The position numbers and the translations under genes were made by a program. This document shows, piece after piece, positions 50,870 to 59,102 of a stretch of 64,000 nt of DNA; the first letter of the stretch is position 1, and every line of letters begins with the position of its first letter. Source of the DNA: an uncultured Anaeroplasmataceae bacterium (GTDB taxonomy: Bacteria; Bacillota_I; Bacilli_A; Acholeplasmatales; Anaeroplasmataceae); contig CAKQDS010000008.1 in NCBI GenBank assembly GCA_934229535.1, positions 1 through 64,000 of the forward strand, written 5' to 3'. The notes under the pieces were generated by a model, which saw only the letters and a list, made by a program, of their open reading frames with translations, made no database searches and was not told the DNA's origin.

Positions 50870-53188
50870 ATGGACGACAAAAGTAAATTAGTTTTACCGG
50901 CGATTGCTGTTCGTGGGATAGTACCATTGCCAAATAATGAATTTAGAATTGAAATTGGAAGAGAGCCATCAGTTCAAGCATTAGATGCTGCTGAAAGTAT
51001 GTATTCAAATAATATTTTGTTATTGATTCAAAAGAACTCTCAAAATGATGACATAACTGAAAATGACCTACAACCTGTTGGCGTTTTGGCTAAAATAATA
51101 TTGAAATTACGTTTGCCTAATAATAACTATAAGGTTAAATTTAAAGTAACTGATAGAATAAATGTTTTGAATTATGAATCTGTAAATCCTTATTTTGTAT
51201 GCAATTATGAGAAGTGTATTACATTATCTTCATCACCAGAGCGTGAAGCTGTTTTGATGAAGAATGTTATGGAGTCGTTCTCAAAAAATTACAATAATTT
51301 TGTTTCGAGCGCGGATGAGATTCTTCAAACCATTCGAAATGGTGCCTCAGCAGATGTTTTATCGGATGTAATTGCTTTTAGATTACGTGGCGACGTTGAT
51401 AAGTATAAATATCTTTCAGAGCTTGATGTTTGTAATCGTTTAAAATATTTACTTGAGGATTTTGAACTAAATAAAGAATTAACTGATTTAGAAGATAAAA
51501 TTAATCAAGAGGTAAAAAAATCTATTGATCAATCACAAAAGGAATATTATCTTCGTGAAAAAATGAAGGCCATTCAAAACGAATTAGGTGATAAAGCTCG
51601 TCAGGATGAAGAGGTTGAGGAATTCCGTAAGAAGATTGAAGAAAGCCAAATGCCAGAAAGAACTAAGGAAAAGGCTCGTCAGGAATTATCAAGATATGCT
51701 TCAACGTCTAATCAAATGGCTGAATCTGGTATAATGCGTACTTATATTGAAACCTTGGTTAACTTGCCTTGGGGAAATCAAGCAAGTGTAGATAATAATG
51801 ACCTTAAGGATGTTTCAATGAAGCTTGATTCACGTCATTATGGACTTGAAAAGGTTAAGGAACGTATTGTTGAATATTTAGCTGTTAAGATTATGACTAA
51901 TTGTAATCCGCATACAATTTTATGCTTTGTAGGACCACCTGGAGTTGGAAAAACTTCACTTGGAAAGAGTATAGCTGACGCCCTTGGTAGAAAGTTTATA
52001 AAGCAATCTCTTGGTGGTGTACGTGATGAGGCTGAAATTAGAGGTCATAGAAGAACCTATATAGGAGCTATGCCTGGTAGAATTATAAAAGGTATGCTTG
52101 AAGCAAAAACTGTTAACCCAGTTTTCCTATTAGATGAAATTGATAAAATGGCTTCTGATTATCGTGGCGATCCAGCAGCTGCTATGCTTGAGGTTTTAGA
52201 CCCTGAACAAAATAATAATTTTTCAGATAATTATCTTGAGGAGCCATACGATTTATCTCAGGTTATGTTTATAACTACTGCCAATTCTTTAGAGGATATT
52301 CCTGCTCCATTACGTGATCGTATGGAAATTATTGAATTAAGCAGTTATACTGAATTTGAAAAGTTCAATATAGCTTATAAGCATTTATTACCTCGTGAGC
52401 TTACTGATCATGGTTTAAGTGATTCACAATTAAAAATTGAAGAAGAAGCAATGTATGAAATAATTAGAAATTACACTAGAGAAGCTGGTGTACGTGAATT
52501 GAATCGTTTGATTGCTACAATATGTCGTAAAACAGTAAAGGATGTTTTAATTAATAAAACAAATAACACTGTTATTACCAAAGAGAATTTAGCTAATTAT
52601 TTAGGAAAGCCAAGATTCTTTAATAATGTTTCTCGTCCTGAAAATCAGGTAGGTATTGTAACTGGACTTGCTTATACTCAATTTGGCGGTGATACCCTTG
52701 ATATAGAGGTTACCTATTATAAGGGCAAGGGCGGATTAGTTTTAACTGGAAAGCTTGGCGATGTGATGAAGGAAAGTGCGCAAACTGCTTTATCATATGT
52801 AAAATCTCATGCTGCTGAATATGGAATACCTATGGATAGATTTAATGAAAATGATATTCATATCCATGTACCTGAGGGTGCTGTTCCAAAGGATGGACCT
52901 TCTGCCGGAGTTACTCTTACTACAGGTATTGTTAGTGCTTTAAGTGGCAAGCCTGTTGATTCACATATTGGAATGACTGGAGAGGTTACACTTAGAGGTC
53001 AGGTATTACCAATTGGTGGATTAAGGGAAAAATCTATTGCTGCTCTTAGAAGTGGTTTAAAAACAATTTTAATTCCTAAGGACAATGAAAGAGACCTTGA
53101 TGATGTTCCAGATGAGGTTAAAAAGTCATTAAAAATTATCCCTGTAGCTAATGTAGGCGAAGTTTTAGATTATGCAATTATAAAATAA
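50870..53188 (+). CDS. lon: ATP-dependent protease Lon
   Basis: 772-residue cytosolic LonA protease. N-terminal substrate domain (LPAIAVRGIVPLPNNEF), coiled coil (REKMKAIQNELGD), AAA+ domain with GPPGVGKTSLGKS (about residue 360) and FLLDEIDKM, and protease domain with catalytic Ser in PKDGPSAGVTLT and Lys in LPIGGLREKSIAA. ATG 50870 has GAGGTG 6 nt upstream; the longer reading starts inside the tig terminator. Likely heat- or stress-regulated through the inverted repeat at its promoter. Confidence 0.97.
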   Translation: MDDKSKLVLPAIAVRGIVPLPNNEFRIEIGREPSVQALDAAESMYSNNILLLIQKNSQNDDITENDLQPVGVLAKIILKLRLPNNNYKVKFKVTDRINVLNYESVNPYFVCNYEKCITLSSSPEREAVLMKNVMESFSKNYNNFVSSADEILQTIRNGASADVLSDVIAFRLRGDVDKYKYLSELDVCNRLKYLLEDFELNKELTDLEDKINQEVKKSIDQSQKEYYLREKMKAIQNELGDKARQDEEVEEFRKKIEESQMPERTKEKARQELSRYASTSNQMAESGIMRTYIETLVNLPWGNQASVDNNDLKDVSMKLDSRHYGLEKVKERIVEYLAVKIMTNCNPHTILCFVGPPGVGKTSLGKSIADALGRKFIKQSLGGVRDEAEIRGHRRTYIGAMPGRIIKGMLEAKTVNPVFLLDEIDKMASDYRGDPAAAMLEVLDPEQNNNFSDNYLEEPYDLSQVMFITTANSLEDIPAPLRDRMEIIELSSYTEFEKFNIAYKHLLPRELTDHGLSDSQLKIEEEAMYEIIRNYTREAGVRELNRLIATICRKTVKDVLINKTNNTVITKENLANYLGKPRFFNNVSRPENQVGIVTGLAYTQFGGDTLDIEVTYYKGKGGLVLTGKLGDVMKESAQTALSYVKSHAAEYGIPMDRFNENDIHIHVPEGAVPKDGPSAGVTLTTGIVSALSGKPVDSHIGMTGEVTLRGQVLPIGGLREKSIAALRSGLKTILIPKDNERDLDDVPDEVKKSLKIIPVANVGEVLDYAIIK

Positions 53189-53192
53189 TATT

Positions 53193-53221
53193 AAGGTGAT
53201 GATAAAAGTCATCACCTTTTA
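53193..53221 (+). terminator. Terminator of lon
   Basis: AAGGTGATGA (53193-53202) and TCATCACCTT (53209-53218) then T residues. Confidence 0.88.
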
Positions 53222-53306
53222 TATTGAAATTTATTATAAAATGTTATAAAATATATTTATCGTTTTTTAAATATCTATAAATTAGTGAAAAGGAGATGAA
53301 ATAAAT

Positions 53307-54200
53307 ATGATGGATACACGCTTAATTACTTTTTTAGAGCTCGTAAGAACTAAAAGCTATACTAAAACTGCTCAAGCATTATATATAACTCAGCCAGCAG
53401 TTACACATCATATTAAATCTCTTGAAAAAGATAACAATATTAAACTTTTTGCTAATACAAAGACCTTTAGACTATCAGTTGCTGGTCAAATAATATATGA
53501 ATATGCTCAAAAATGTGAGCTAATGGATAATCAACTAAAGCAAGCGCTTGAAAAAGAAGCAAGTACTACTCATACCTTGAAATTTGCAACAACTAATCAG
53601 GTTGCTTCAGTCATTATGAATAAGGTTCTAATTACTTGGATGAAAAATCATCCTATGGATAAAATAATAATGAATATATTGAATCATGACGAGATAGTAG
53701 ATGCAATTCATAATGGAGAAATAGATTTTGCCATTATTGATAACAATTATGATCGAACACTATTTAATGGGAAGATGTTATTTTCTTTACCAGCTTCAAT
53801 ATGTGTTGGCTCTGGTCATTCATTATCACATAAACAAAAAGTCAATATTGAGCAATTACAAAAGGAAACAATTATTACAAATTTAGAATCAGGATCTAAT
53901 GATTTACTTGAACTAGCCTTAAAGAAAGATAATTTAAGCATTGAGACTTTACCAAACGTACTTAAAATTAATGATGCCAAAATGGTTAAGGATTTAGTTA
54001 TTAATGGTATTGGCTTAGCTCTAATTTATGATGATTATATTGAAAATGATTTGAAAGATAAAAAAATCTATACTTTGAATTTTGAAAATAATAAATTTAA
54101 TCAGGATATCAATATGATTTGGAGCAATGATTCACTAATTGAAAAACAAATTATCAATGTTGCAAATGAAATAAAGGCGATATATAGTGAGGAAAAATGA
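53307..54200 (+). CDS. LysR-family transcriptional regulator
   Basis: 297 residues. N-terminal winged HTH (TFLELVRTKSYTKTAQALYITQPAVTHHIKSLEKDNNIKLF), linker helix, and a periplasmic-binding-type effector domain. The HTH matches the LysR pattern closely. AAGGAG ribosome-binding site 10 nt upstream. It overlaps the following pseudouridine synthase gene by 4 nt. LysR proteins often regulate a divergent neighbour, but lon is co-directional with a terminator, so the target is unclear. Confidence 0.92.
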   Translation: MMDTRLITFLELVRTKSYTKTAQALYITQPAVTHHIKSLEKDNNIKLFANTKTFRLSVAGQIIYEYAQKCELMDNQLKQALEKEASTTHTLKFATTNQVASVIMNKVLITWMKNHPMDKIIMNILNHDEIVDAIHNGEIDFAIIDNNYDRTLFNGKMLFSLPASICVGSGHSLSHKQKVNIEQLQKETIITNLESGSNDLLELALKKDNLSIETLPNVLKINDAKMVKDLVINGIGLALIYDDYIENDLKDKKIYTLNFENNKFNQDINMIWSNDSLIEKQIINVANEIKAIYSEEK

Positions 54201-54844
54201 TGAATCTAGAAATATTATATGAAGATAATCATTTGTTAGTAGTTTATAAGCCTGTTGAGGTACTCTCTCAAGCTGACTCTTCAAATAGGATTGATATGCT
54301 TAGTATCTTAAAAAAGTACATAAAAGAGAAATATAATAAGCCTGGTGATGTTTATTTGGGATTAGTTCATAGGCTTGACTATAATACAAGCGGGGTAATG
54401 GTTTATGCAAGAACCTCAAAAGCTGCAGCTCGTTTAGCTCTTTCAATGCAAAATGGAGAATTTAAAAAGAAATATTATGCTATAGTTGAAGGAATAGTAG
54501 AAGCTAAAACATTAACTAATTATTTGCTTAAGGATGAAAATGAAAAGAAAAGTTATGTAAACAAGAATGGTAAGCTCGCTATTTTGGACTATAAACCTAT
54601 TAAAACGTTAAAATATAAAGGCGTGGATTCATCACTAATTGATATTAGTCTAAAAACAGGTAGATTTCATCAAATTAGATGCCAAATGGCATATATTGGG
54701 CATCCACTGGTTGGTGATAATAAATATGGGTCAAAAATTAATTGCCATTATTATTTAGATTGCTACAGTCTTTCCTTTCCTCATCCTATATCTAAAGAAA
54801 TTTTAACATTTAATTATGAAAAGAGAAGGAATCAATTATTCTGA
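54197..54844 (+). CDS. RluA-family pseudouridine synthase
   Basis: 215 residues. LEILYEDNHLLVVYKP, catalytic GLVHRLDYNTSGVMV with the Asp (about residue 58) and KTGRFHQIRCQMAYIGHPLVGDNKYG are diagnostic. It is shorter than RluD and lacks an S4 domain, so it belongs to the compact RluA subgroup; its rRNA/tRNA target is unknown. Start overlaps the LysR stop. A 14-bp terminator stem covers its last codons. Confidence 0.9.
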   Translation: MMNLEILYEDNHLLVVYKPVEVLSQADSSNRIDMLSILKKYIKEKYNKPGDVYLGLVHRLDYNTSGVMVYARTSKAAARLALSMQNGEFKKKYYAIVEGIVEAKTLTNYLLKDENEKKSYVNKNGKLAILDYKPIKTLKYKGVDSSLIDISLKTGRFHQIRCQMAYIGHPLVGDNKYGSKINCHYYLDCYSLSFPHPISKEILTFNYEKRRNQLF

Positions 54845-54862
54845 TTCCTTCTCTTTTTCTTT
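54821..54862 (+). terminator. Terminator embedded in two gene ends
   Basis: AAGAGAAGGAATCA (54821-54834) and TGATTCCTTCTCTT (54842-54855) form a perfect 14-bp stem followed by T-rich sequence. The 3' arm is coding sequence of the DUF1836 gene on the - strand. Confidence 0.88.
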
Positions 54863-55426
54863 CTTTTTCTCGTTTTCCTTATCTTGATTTAAAAATAGCT
54901 TTGTTAAAAATAAAATTCTTTTTGATATAGTAATATAAGCATTTGCCTTTAAAGCTAAATCAAGCGAAAGCTTAGTTAAATCTTCAGCATTATTGTTAGA
55001 TATTTTTGATAAACCATTTAATGCATATTCAACAGCCTCTTTGTTTTCTTTAGAATGTAAATCTTTGAATTCATTAAATACATCAATATATGATTGATTG
55101 TTATAACGATTTTGAATGACTTCTTTGATTTCAGCAATAGACAAAACTTGCTTTAAAATGCAAATTTCTTCGATAAGTGATAAATGCTCACGATTATATT
55201 TTTTTGACACAGGGGCACTGATAACTTCACCTTTTACATAATTATTGATCATTGATGAGGTTATTTGCTTATCAAGCGATGATGTTGCAAGTATTTGTAA
55301 TTGCTTTTCGAGATATGTAACTACCTGATCCATATATAAATCAATATCAGGAAGCTTTTCATAATTCTGTAATTCAAAATTATTTAATTCATTTAACCAA
55401 TTTGTTAGGGTTTTATTTACGTCCAT
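54836..55426 (-). CDS. DUF1836 domain protein
   Basis: 196 residues. PDIDLYMDQVVTYLEKQL, ITSSMINNYVKGEVISAPVSKKYNREHLSLIEEICILKQVLSI matches the DUF1836 core, which has a MerR-like helix-turn-helix look. It is found in Firmicutes; its function is unknown, though a DNA-binding regulator is likely. The C-terminus is an unusual run of Lys/Glu (EKKKEKEKES), created by the purine-rich terminator arm shared with the convergent gene. Ribosome-binding site AAAGGAAT. Confidence 0.8.
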   Translation of the reverse strand: MDVNKTLTNWLNELNNFELQNYEKLPDIDLYMDQVVTYLEKQLQILATSSLDKQITSSMINNYVKGEVISAPVSKKYNREHLSLIEEICILKQVLSIAEIKEVIQNRYNNQSYIDVFNEFKDLHSKENKEAVEYALNGLSKISNNNAEDLTKLSLDLALKANAYITISKRILFLTKLFLNQDKENEKKKEKEKESE

Positions 55427-55522
55427 ATTAACATTCCTTTATTATTATTTTAAAACATCTTGAATAATTAACAATATTTTAACATAAAATATAAAAAATT
55501 ACAATAATTTGTTTAAAACTTA

Positions 55523-55551
55523 TTGACAATGTGATTTAAATGTTATAAACT
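55523..55551 (+). promoter_or_regulatory. Promoter of the SGNH-like gene
   Basis: TTGACA (55523-55528), 17-nt spacer, TAAACT (55546-55551). A direct repeat AAACTAG occurs twice just downstream of the -10 region (about 55548-55554 and 55561-55567), position compatible with an operator. Confidence 0.5.
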
Positions 55552-55598
55552 AGTATTGTAAACTAGATTAAACAATACGAAAGTAAAGGTGATTTAAC

Positions 55599-56117
55599 AT
55601 GAAAAATAAAATTTCATTATTTGGAGAAGGAGTACTAAGCGGATTGCTATATGATGAAAATCATAAGCTTTTAAATTATAAATCAAGTTCTTTCTTTAAT
55701 AAACTAAGTAATAAATACGAAGTAGTTAACTATTCACGTAAAAGCATGAATTCAAAAATGCTTGTGGATATCTTAAGTAAGCTTATTGCCTTAAAAATCA
55801 AATTTAAATGTATTGTAATTAATATTGGGGAAAATGAAGCAATGAATTGTAATAATGATTTAAATGCTTTTAAAGAATTTAAGAACAATTTGGATAAAGC
55901 TATTAAAATATGTAAGGCTAATAAAATTAAGGCTATTTTAATTGGCTTACCTCATAATGATAATAATTCTAATTTTAAATTATTTAATGAGGAAATAATG
56001 TATCAAGCATTAGCAAATGGAATAACATATGTTAATAGTAGTGATGTTTATTATAATGTTGCTTATACAATAAAAGGACAAAATGATATAGCAAATAATT
56101 TATTTATGGCAATGTAG
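55599..56117 (+). CDS. SGNH/GDSL-hydrolase-like protein with altered catalytic residues
   Basis: 172 residues. The order ISLFGEGVLSGLLYD, CIVINIGENEAMN, IKAILIGLP follows the SGNH hydrolase scheme (GDS, GxND, block with P). But the first block reads GEG rather than GDS and the third GENE rather than GEND. The C-terminal DxxH block is not evident. Probably a divergent or inactive member. No signal peptide. AAAGGTGA ribosome-binding site; its own promoter and terminator make it monocistronic. Confidence 0.55.
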   Translation: MKNKISLFGEGVLSGLLYDENHKLLNYKSSSFFNKLSNKYEVVNYSRKSMNSKMLVDILSKLIALKIKFKCIVINIGENEAMNCNNDLNAFKEFKNNLDKAIKICKANKIKAILIGLPHNDNNSNFKLFNEEIMYQALANGITYVNSSDVYYNVAYTIKGQNDIANNLFMAM

Positions 56118-56137
56118 CAAAAATGCTACATTGTTTT
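56109..56137 (+). terminator. Terminator of the SGNH-like gene
   Basis: AATGTAGCA (56109-56117) and TGCTACATT (56122-56130), then GTTTTGTT; overlaps the stop codon. Confidence 0.75.
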
Positions 56138-56183
56138 GTTATATATATTTTTGTGGTGCATATTTATATAGTGGTGATTAATA

Positions 56184-56486
56184 ATGAAAAATGATCCTTT
56201 AATGTTTATCGACTCTTTTAAATTAAACAACGAGAATGTGAGTAATCAAGAAGTTTTTGATAGTCGTTATCAAAAACGAAGCTTAAAAAAATATCGTCTC
56301 GAGGATATTAAGGCAATGATGTTATATCGAATTAATGTGTTATGTGAAATTATTACTAAAAATGGTAAAATCGAAGGTGTTGTTAAAGAATTGAACGAAG
56401 AAAATATAAAGGTTACTGATGATGATAATAAAACCTATTTAGTTTCTTTAGATGATATCATAGATATTAATATTTTAAAGCTATAA
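56184..56486 (+). CDS. Unknown 100-residue protein with a small-barrel-like C-terminus
   Basis: The N-terminal 40 residues are polar and basic (SRYQKRSLKKYR). The C-terminal half (INVLCEIITKNGKIEGVVKELNEENIKVTDDDNKTYLVSLDDIIDINIL) alternates like a five-stranded SH3/Lsm-type barrel. No family recognised. It faces the CotZ-like gene tail to tail, so a role in the spore coat is conceivable but only a neighbourhood guess. Ribosome-binding site GTGGTGA. Confidence 0.6.
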   Translation: MKNDPLMFIDSFKLNNENVSNQEVFDSRYQKRSLKKYRLEDIKAMMLYRINVLCEIITKNGKIEGVVKELNEENIKVTDDDNKTYLVSLDDIIDINILKL

Positions 56487-56522
56487 AAAAAGATTACGAT
56501 TAATCGCAACCCTTTTTATTGT
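56487..56522. terminator. Probable bidirectional terminator between the 100-residue ORF and cotZ-like gene
   Basis: A run of A, the palindrome CGATTAATCG with flanking pairs, then CCCTTTTT. T tracts are present in both directions. Confidence 0.6.
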
Positions 56523-56932
56523 TTTTGCGTACATGTTACTACTGTAATTGGGTTAAAGCATTGAATTTGGCATACACAGTTTAAATCTAAGATACAAGTA
56601 TGATTTGTTGCCACAAATGTTTGTTCCTCAGCTACTGTGGTTGCTTCAAGCAAACGAAGTGTAACAAATCTTTTTTCACGAACTGATTCAATTCTAAAGA
56701 ATTGTGTTGTAGTATCTGGTAATTCTAAAATTGCAGTAATTTCACCACTACATCCCTTAAATGCTACGGGAATGGTATTATTGGCATTTGTAACTAATGA
56801 TGTCTCACAGCTAATACAGCTATTATAATCAGAAACGATTTCTTTTTGTAATTTATCAATACGAATTACAGTGTCAATTATATAGTTGCCACAGCTATTT
56901 ATTTCATAGGGTTTATCACACATAGGATTCAC
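56516..56932 (-). CDS. CotZ/CotY-family spore coat protein
   Basis: 138 residues, cysteine-rich (ten Cys). DYNSCISCETSLV, TIPVAFKGCSGEI, TTQFFRIESVREKRFVTLRLLEA and TCILDLNCVCQIQCFNPITVV follow the order and spacing of Bacillus CotZ/CotY (CPTGCHSKLL, YFRVERVHGSCATLSLL, CIEVDLDCFCAINCLNP). Those proteins form the cross-linked outermost crust of the spore coat. Strong GGAGGTGA ribosome-binding site. It argues that the organism, or a recent ancestor, makes spores. CATAAATTA just upstream fits a sigma-K -10 box but AT-rich chance matches are common. Confidence 0.85.
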   Translation of the reverse strand: MNPMCDKPYEINSCGNYIIDTVIRIDKLQKEIVSDYNSCISCETSLVTNANNTIPVAFKGCSGEITAILELPDTTTQFFRIESVREKRFVTLRLLEATTVAEEQTFVATNHTCILDLNCVCQIQCFNPITVVTCTQKQ

Positions 56933-57030
56933 CTCCTATTATAATTTATGATTTTGTTAATATTTGTAATAGGTTATCGTATTATTTAGCAATAAAAAAG
57001 TAATTTTTAAGATGTAAATGTGAAAATTTA

Positions 57031-57059
57031 TTGAAATTCTTGTGAAAAAACAATATAAT
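57031..57059 (+). promoter_or_regulatory. Promoter of the EIIB-like/HPr genes
   Basis: TTGAAA (57031-57036) and TATAAT (57054-57059) with a 17-nt spacer. Confidence 0.7.
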
Positions 57060-57076
57060 AGAATTGGTGATGAAAT

Positions 57077-57430
57077 ATGATAAACTTAATATTAGCTAAC
57101 TTATATTTAATAATTATTCCGATTGCTGTAATTATTGCTTTGACAATAATATTGATTTTTTTTATAGCAAATAGTAAGAAGAAAAAGATAAAGGTAAATA
57201 AAGAATTTATTGATAGCCTTGTTTTAGCACTAGGTGGTATAGATAATTTAACAGGTGTAGGTGTAGAAAATTCACGCTTGAAACTTAGCGTTACGGATTT
57301 AAGCTTAGTTGACCTTAATAAAATCAAAGAATTTTCTGATAAGGGTGTGTTTGTTACAGGAAATACAATTAAAACCCTATTTAAATATGAATCTGAAAAA
57401 ATTGCTTATGAATTAAAAAAAATAATATAA
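57077..57430 (+). CDS. Membrane-anchored PTS EIIB-like domain without the phospho-cysteine
   Basis: 117 residues: one N-terminal membrane helix (about 8-32), a basic stop-transfer KKKK, then a domain reading LVLALGGIDNLTGVGVENSRLKLSVTDLSLVDLNKIKEFSDKGVFVTGNTIKTLFKYESEKI. This follows the glucose-family EIIB scheme (ALGG.ENI, CITRLR, V.D, GV...GN..Q.IFG). The phosphorylated Cys of CxTRLR is missing (VENSRLK). It is 19 nt upstream of the HPr gene. Likely a phospho-transfer-dead sensor or binding module; its partner is unknown. Confidence 0.8.
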   Translation: MINLILANLYLIIIPIAVIIALTIILIFFIANSKKKKIKVNKEFIDSLVLALGGIDNLTGVGVENSRLKLSVTDLSLVDLNKIKEFSDKGVFVTGNTIKTLFKYESEKIAYELKKII

Positions 57431-57449
57431 GATAATTTGAGGTAAAAAT

Positions 57450-57722
57450 ATGATAAGAAAAACTTATAGAATTATATCAGAAAATGGTCTACACGCTAGA
57501 CCAGCTACAGTTTTAGTTAATAGTGCTGTTAAATTTAAATCCGATGCCTTTATTATCCATAATGGCAAAAAAGTTGATTTAAAGTCAATTATGGGCGTTA
57601 TGTCTTTAGGAATATATTGTGGAGACACTGTTACCTTTGAGATTAATGGTGGCGATGAAGGCGAATGTATGAAGAAAATTAATGAAATGATGTTTACCTT
57701 AAAAATGGGTAAAGAGATTTAA
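57450..57722 (+). CDS. ptsH: Phosphocarrier protein HPr
   Basis: 90 residues. Catalytic His in SENGLHARPAT (His about residue 15) and regulatory Ser in KVDLKSIMGVMSL (about residue 46), so it can be phosphorylated both by enzyme I and by HPr kinase, as in Firmicutes carbon catabolite control. Enzyme I is not adjacent. Ribosome-binding site GAGGTAA. It follows the EIIB-like gene and precedes pepV by 10 nt. Confidence 0.95.
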   Translation: MIRKTYRIISENGLHARPATVLVNSAVKFKSDAFIIHNGKKVDLKSIMGVMSLGIYCGDTVTFEINGGDEGECMKKINEMMFTLKMGKEI

Positions 57723-57732
57723 TGAGGTTTAT

Positions 57733-59100
57733 ATGAAAATTGATTATATGGGAAAAGCACAGGAATATTATCCTAGTGCTTTAAAACTACTTGAAAAATT
57801 AATTAGCTTTAAAACTGTTTTGGACAAGTATGATCCAAATAGCGATGCACCATTTGGAATTGAAAATAAAAAGGCTTTAAATTATTTATTAGAGTCTGCC
57901 AAAAATGATGGTTTTGAAGTTAAAAATGTGGATAATTATGCAGGACATATAGAATTTGGTAATAGTAATGGTGAGATTGTTGGCATTTTAGGACATTTAG
58001 ATGTTGTACCAACAAAGGGCCAAAATTGGGAGAGTGATCCCTTTACATTAACTAAAAGAGATGGAAAGCTATATGCTAGAGGAAGTGAAGATGATAAGGG
58101 GCCACTTGTTGCCTCTTATATGGCTTTAAAAATTATAAAGGATTTAAAGCTTCCTGTAAGCAAGCGTGCACGATTAATTTTTGGTTGTGATGAGGAATCT
58201 GGCTCACGTTGCCTTACTCATTATTTCGAAAAAGAAATTAAGCCTGAAATCGGCTTTTCACCTGATGCTGAATTTCCTTTAATTTATGGAGAAAAATCAA
58301 TTGCTTCATTTGATATAAAAGGAAAACTTGCAAATGATGATATAATTTTAGAATTTATAAGTGGTGAACGCTATAATGTTGTTCCAGAAACTGCAAAGAT
58401 GAAGCTGAAAATTGATTTAACAAATGAATATTTAGCATATCTTAAGGAAAATAATTATCGTGGTGAAGTAAAGGATGGCTATTTATATGCTTATGGTATC
58501 GCTAGCCATGCAATGGTTCCTCAAAAGGGATTAAATGCTAGCTTCATTCTATTTGATTTTTTAAATAGTGTTCATAAAACTAATTTATCTGATTATGTAT
58601 GTAAATATTTAAGCTTTGATCCTTTTGGTGAAAAATTAGGTATTAACATTTATGATGAAAATATGAAGGAATTAACAATGAATGTTGGTGTTGTTAATAT
58701 TTTAAATAATGAATTTAAAATAGGTATTAATTGTCGAATACCAGTTAATAATTATGCCACCAAGCTTAAGGAATGTGTAGAAACTTCATTTAAATTAACT
58801 AATAATGATTATAGCTTTAATTTACTTGGATGCTCAAAAATTCATTATGTTGATCCTAATTCTGATTTAATTAAAACGCTTATGGATGCTTACCAGGAAA
58901 TGACTGGTGATTATACTAATAAACCATTTACTATTGGTGGTGGAACCTATGCTGCGTTTATTGACAATGCTGTTGCCTTTGGCCCAATGTTTCCTGGAAG
59001 TGAGGATGTTTGTCATATAGCAAATGAATATATTAAGGTGGAGGACTTCATTAAATCAATTGCCATTTATACTAAGGCAATTTATGATTTAATTAAATAA
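57733..59100 (+). CDS. pepV: Dipeptidase PepV (M20 family)
   Basis: 455-residue zinc dipeptidase of the PepV/Sapep group. GILGHLDVVP with the first metal His/Asp (about residue 85), ARGSEDDKGPL, GCDEESGSRC with the catalytic Glu, FSPDAEFPLIYGEKS and the C-terminal GGTYA...HIANEY. Length and the lid-domain insertion fit PepV. It shares the short-gap operon with ptsH and trmB. Confidence 0.93.
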   Translation: MKIDYMGKAQEYYPSALKLLEKLISFKTVLDKYDPNSDAPFGIENKKALNYLLESAKNDGFEVKNVDNYAGHIEFGNSNGEIVGILGHLDVVPTKGQNWESDPFTLTKRDGKLYARGSEDDKGPLVASYMALKIIKDLKLPVSKRARLIFGCDEESGSRCLTHYFEKEIKPEIGFSPDAEFPLIYGEKSIASFDIKGKLANDDIILEFISGERYNVVPETAKMKLKIDLTNEYLAYLKENNYRGEVKDGYLYAYGIASHAMVPQKGLNASFILFDFLNSVHKTNLSDYVCKYLSFDPFGEKLGINIYDENMKELTMNVGVVNILNNEFKIGINCRIPVNNYATKLKECVETSFKLTNNDYSFNLLGCSKIHYVDPNSDLIKTLMDAYQEMTGDYTNKPFTIGGGTYAAFIDNAVAFGPMFPGSEDVCHIANEYIKVEDFIKSIAIYTKAIYDLIK

Positions 59101-59102
59101 AT

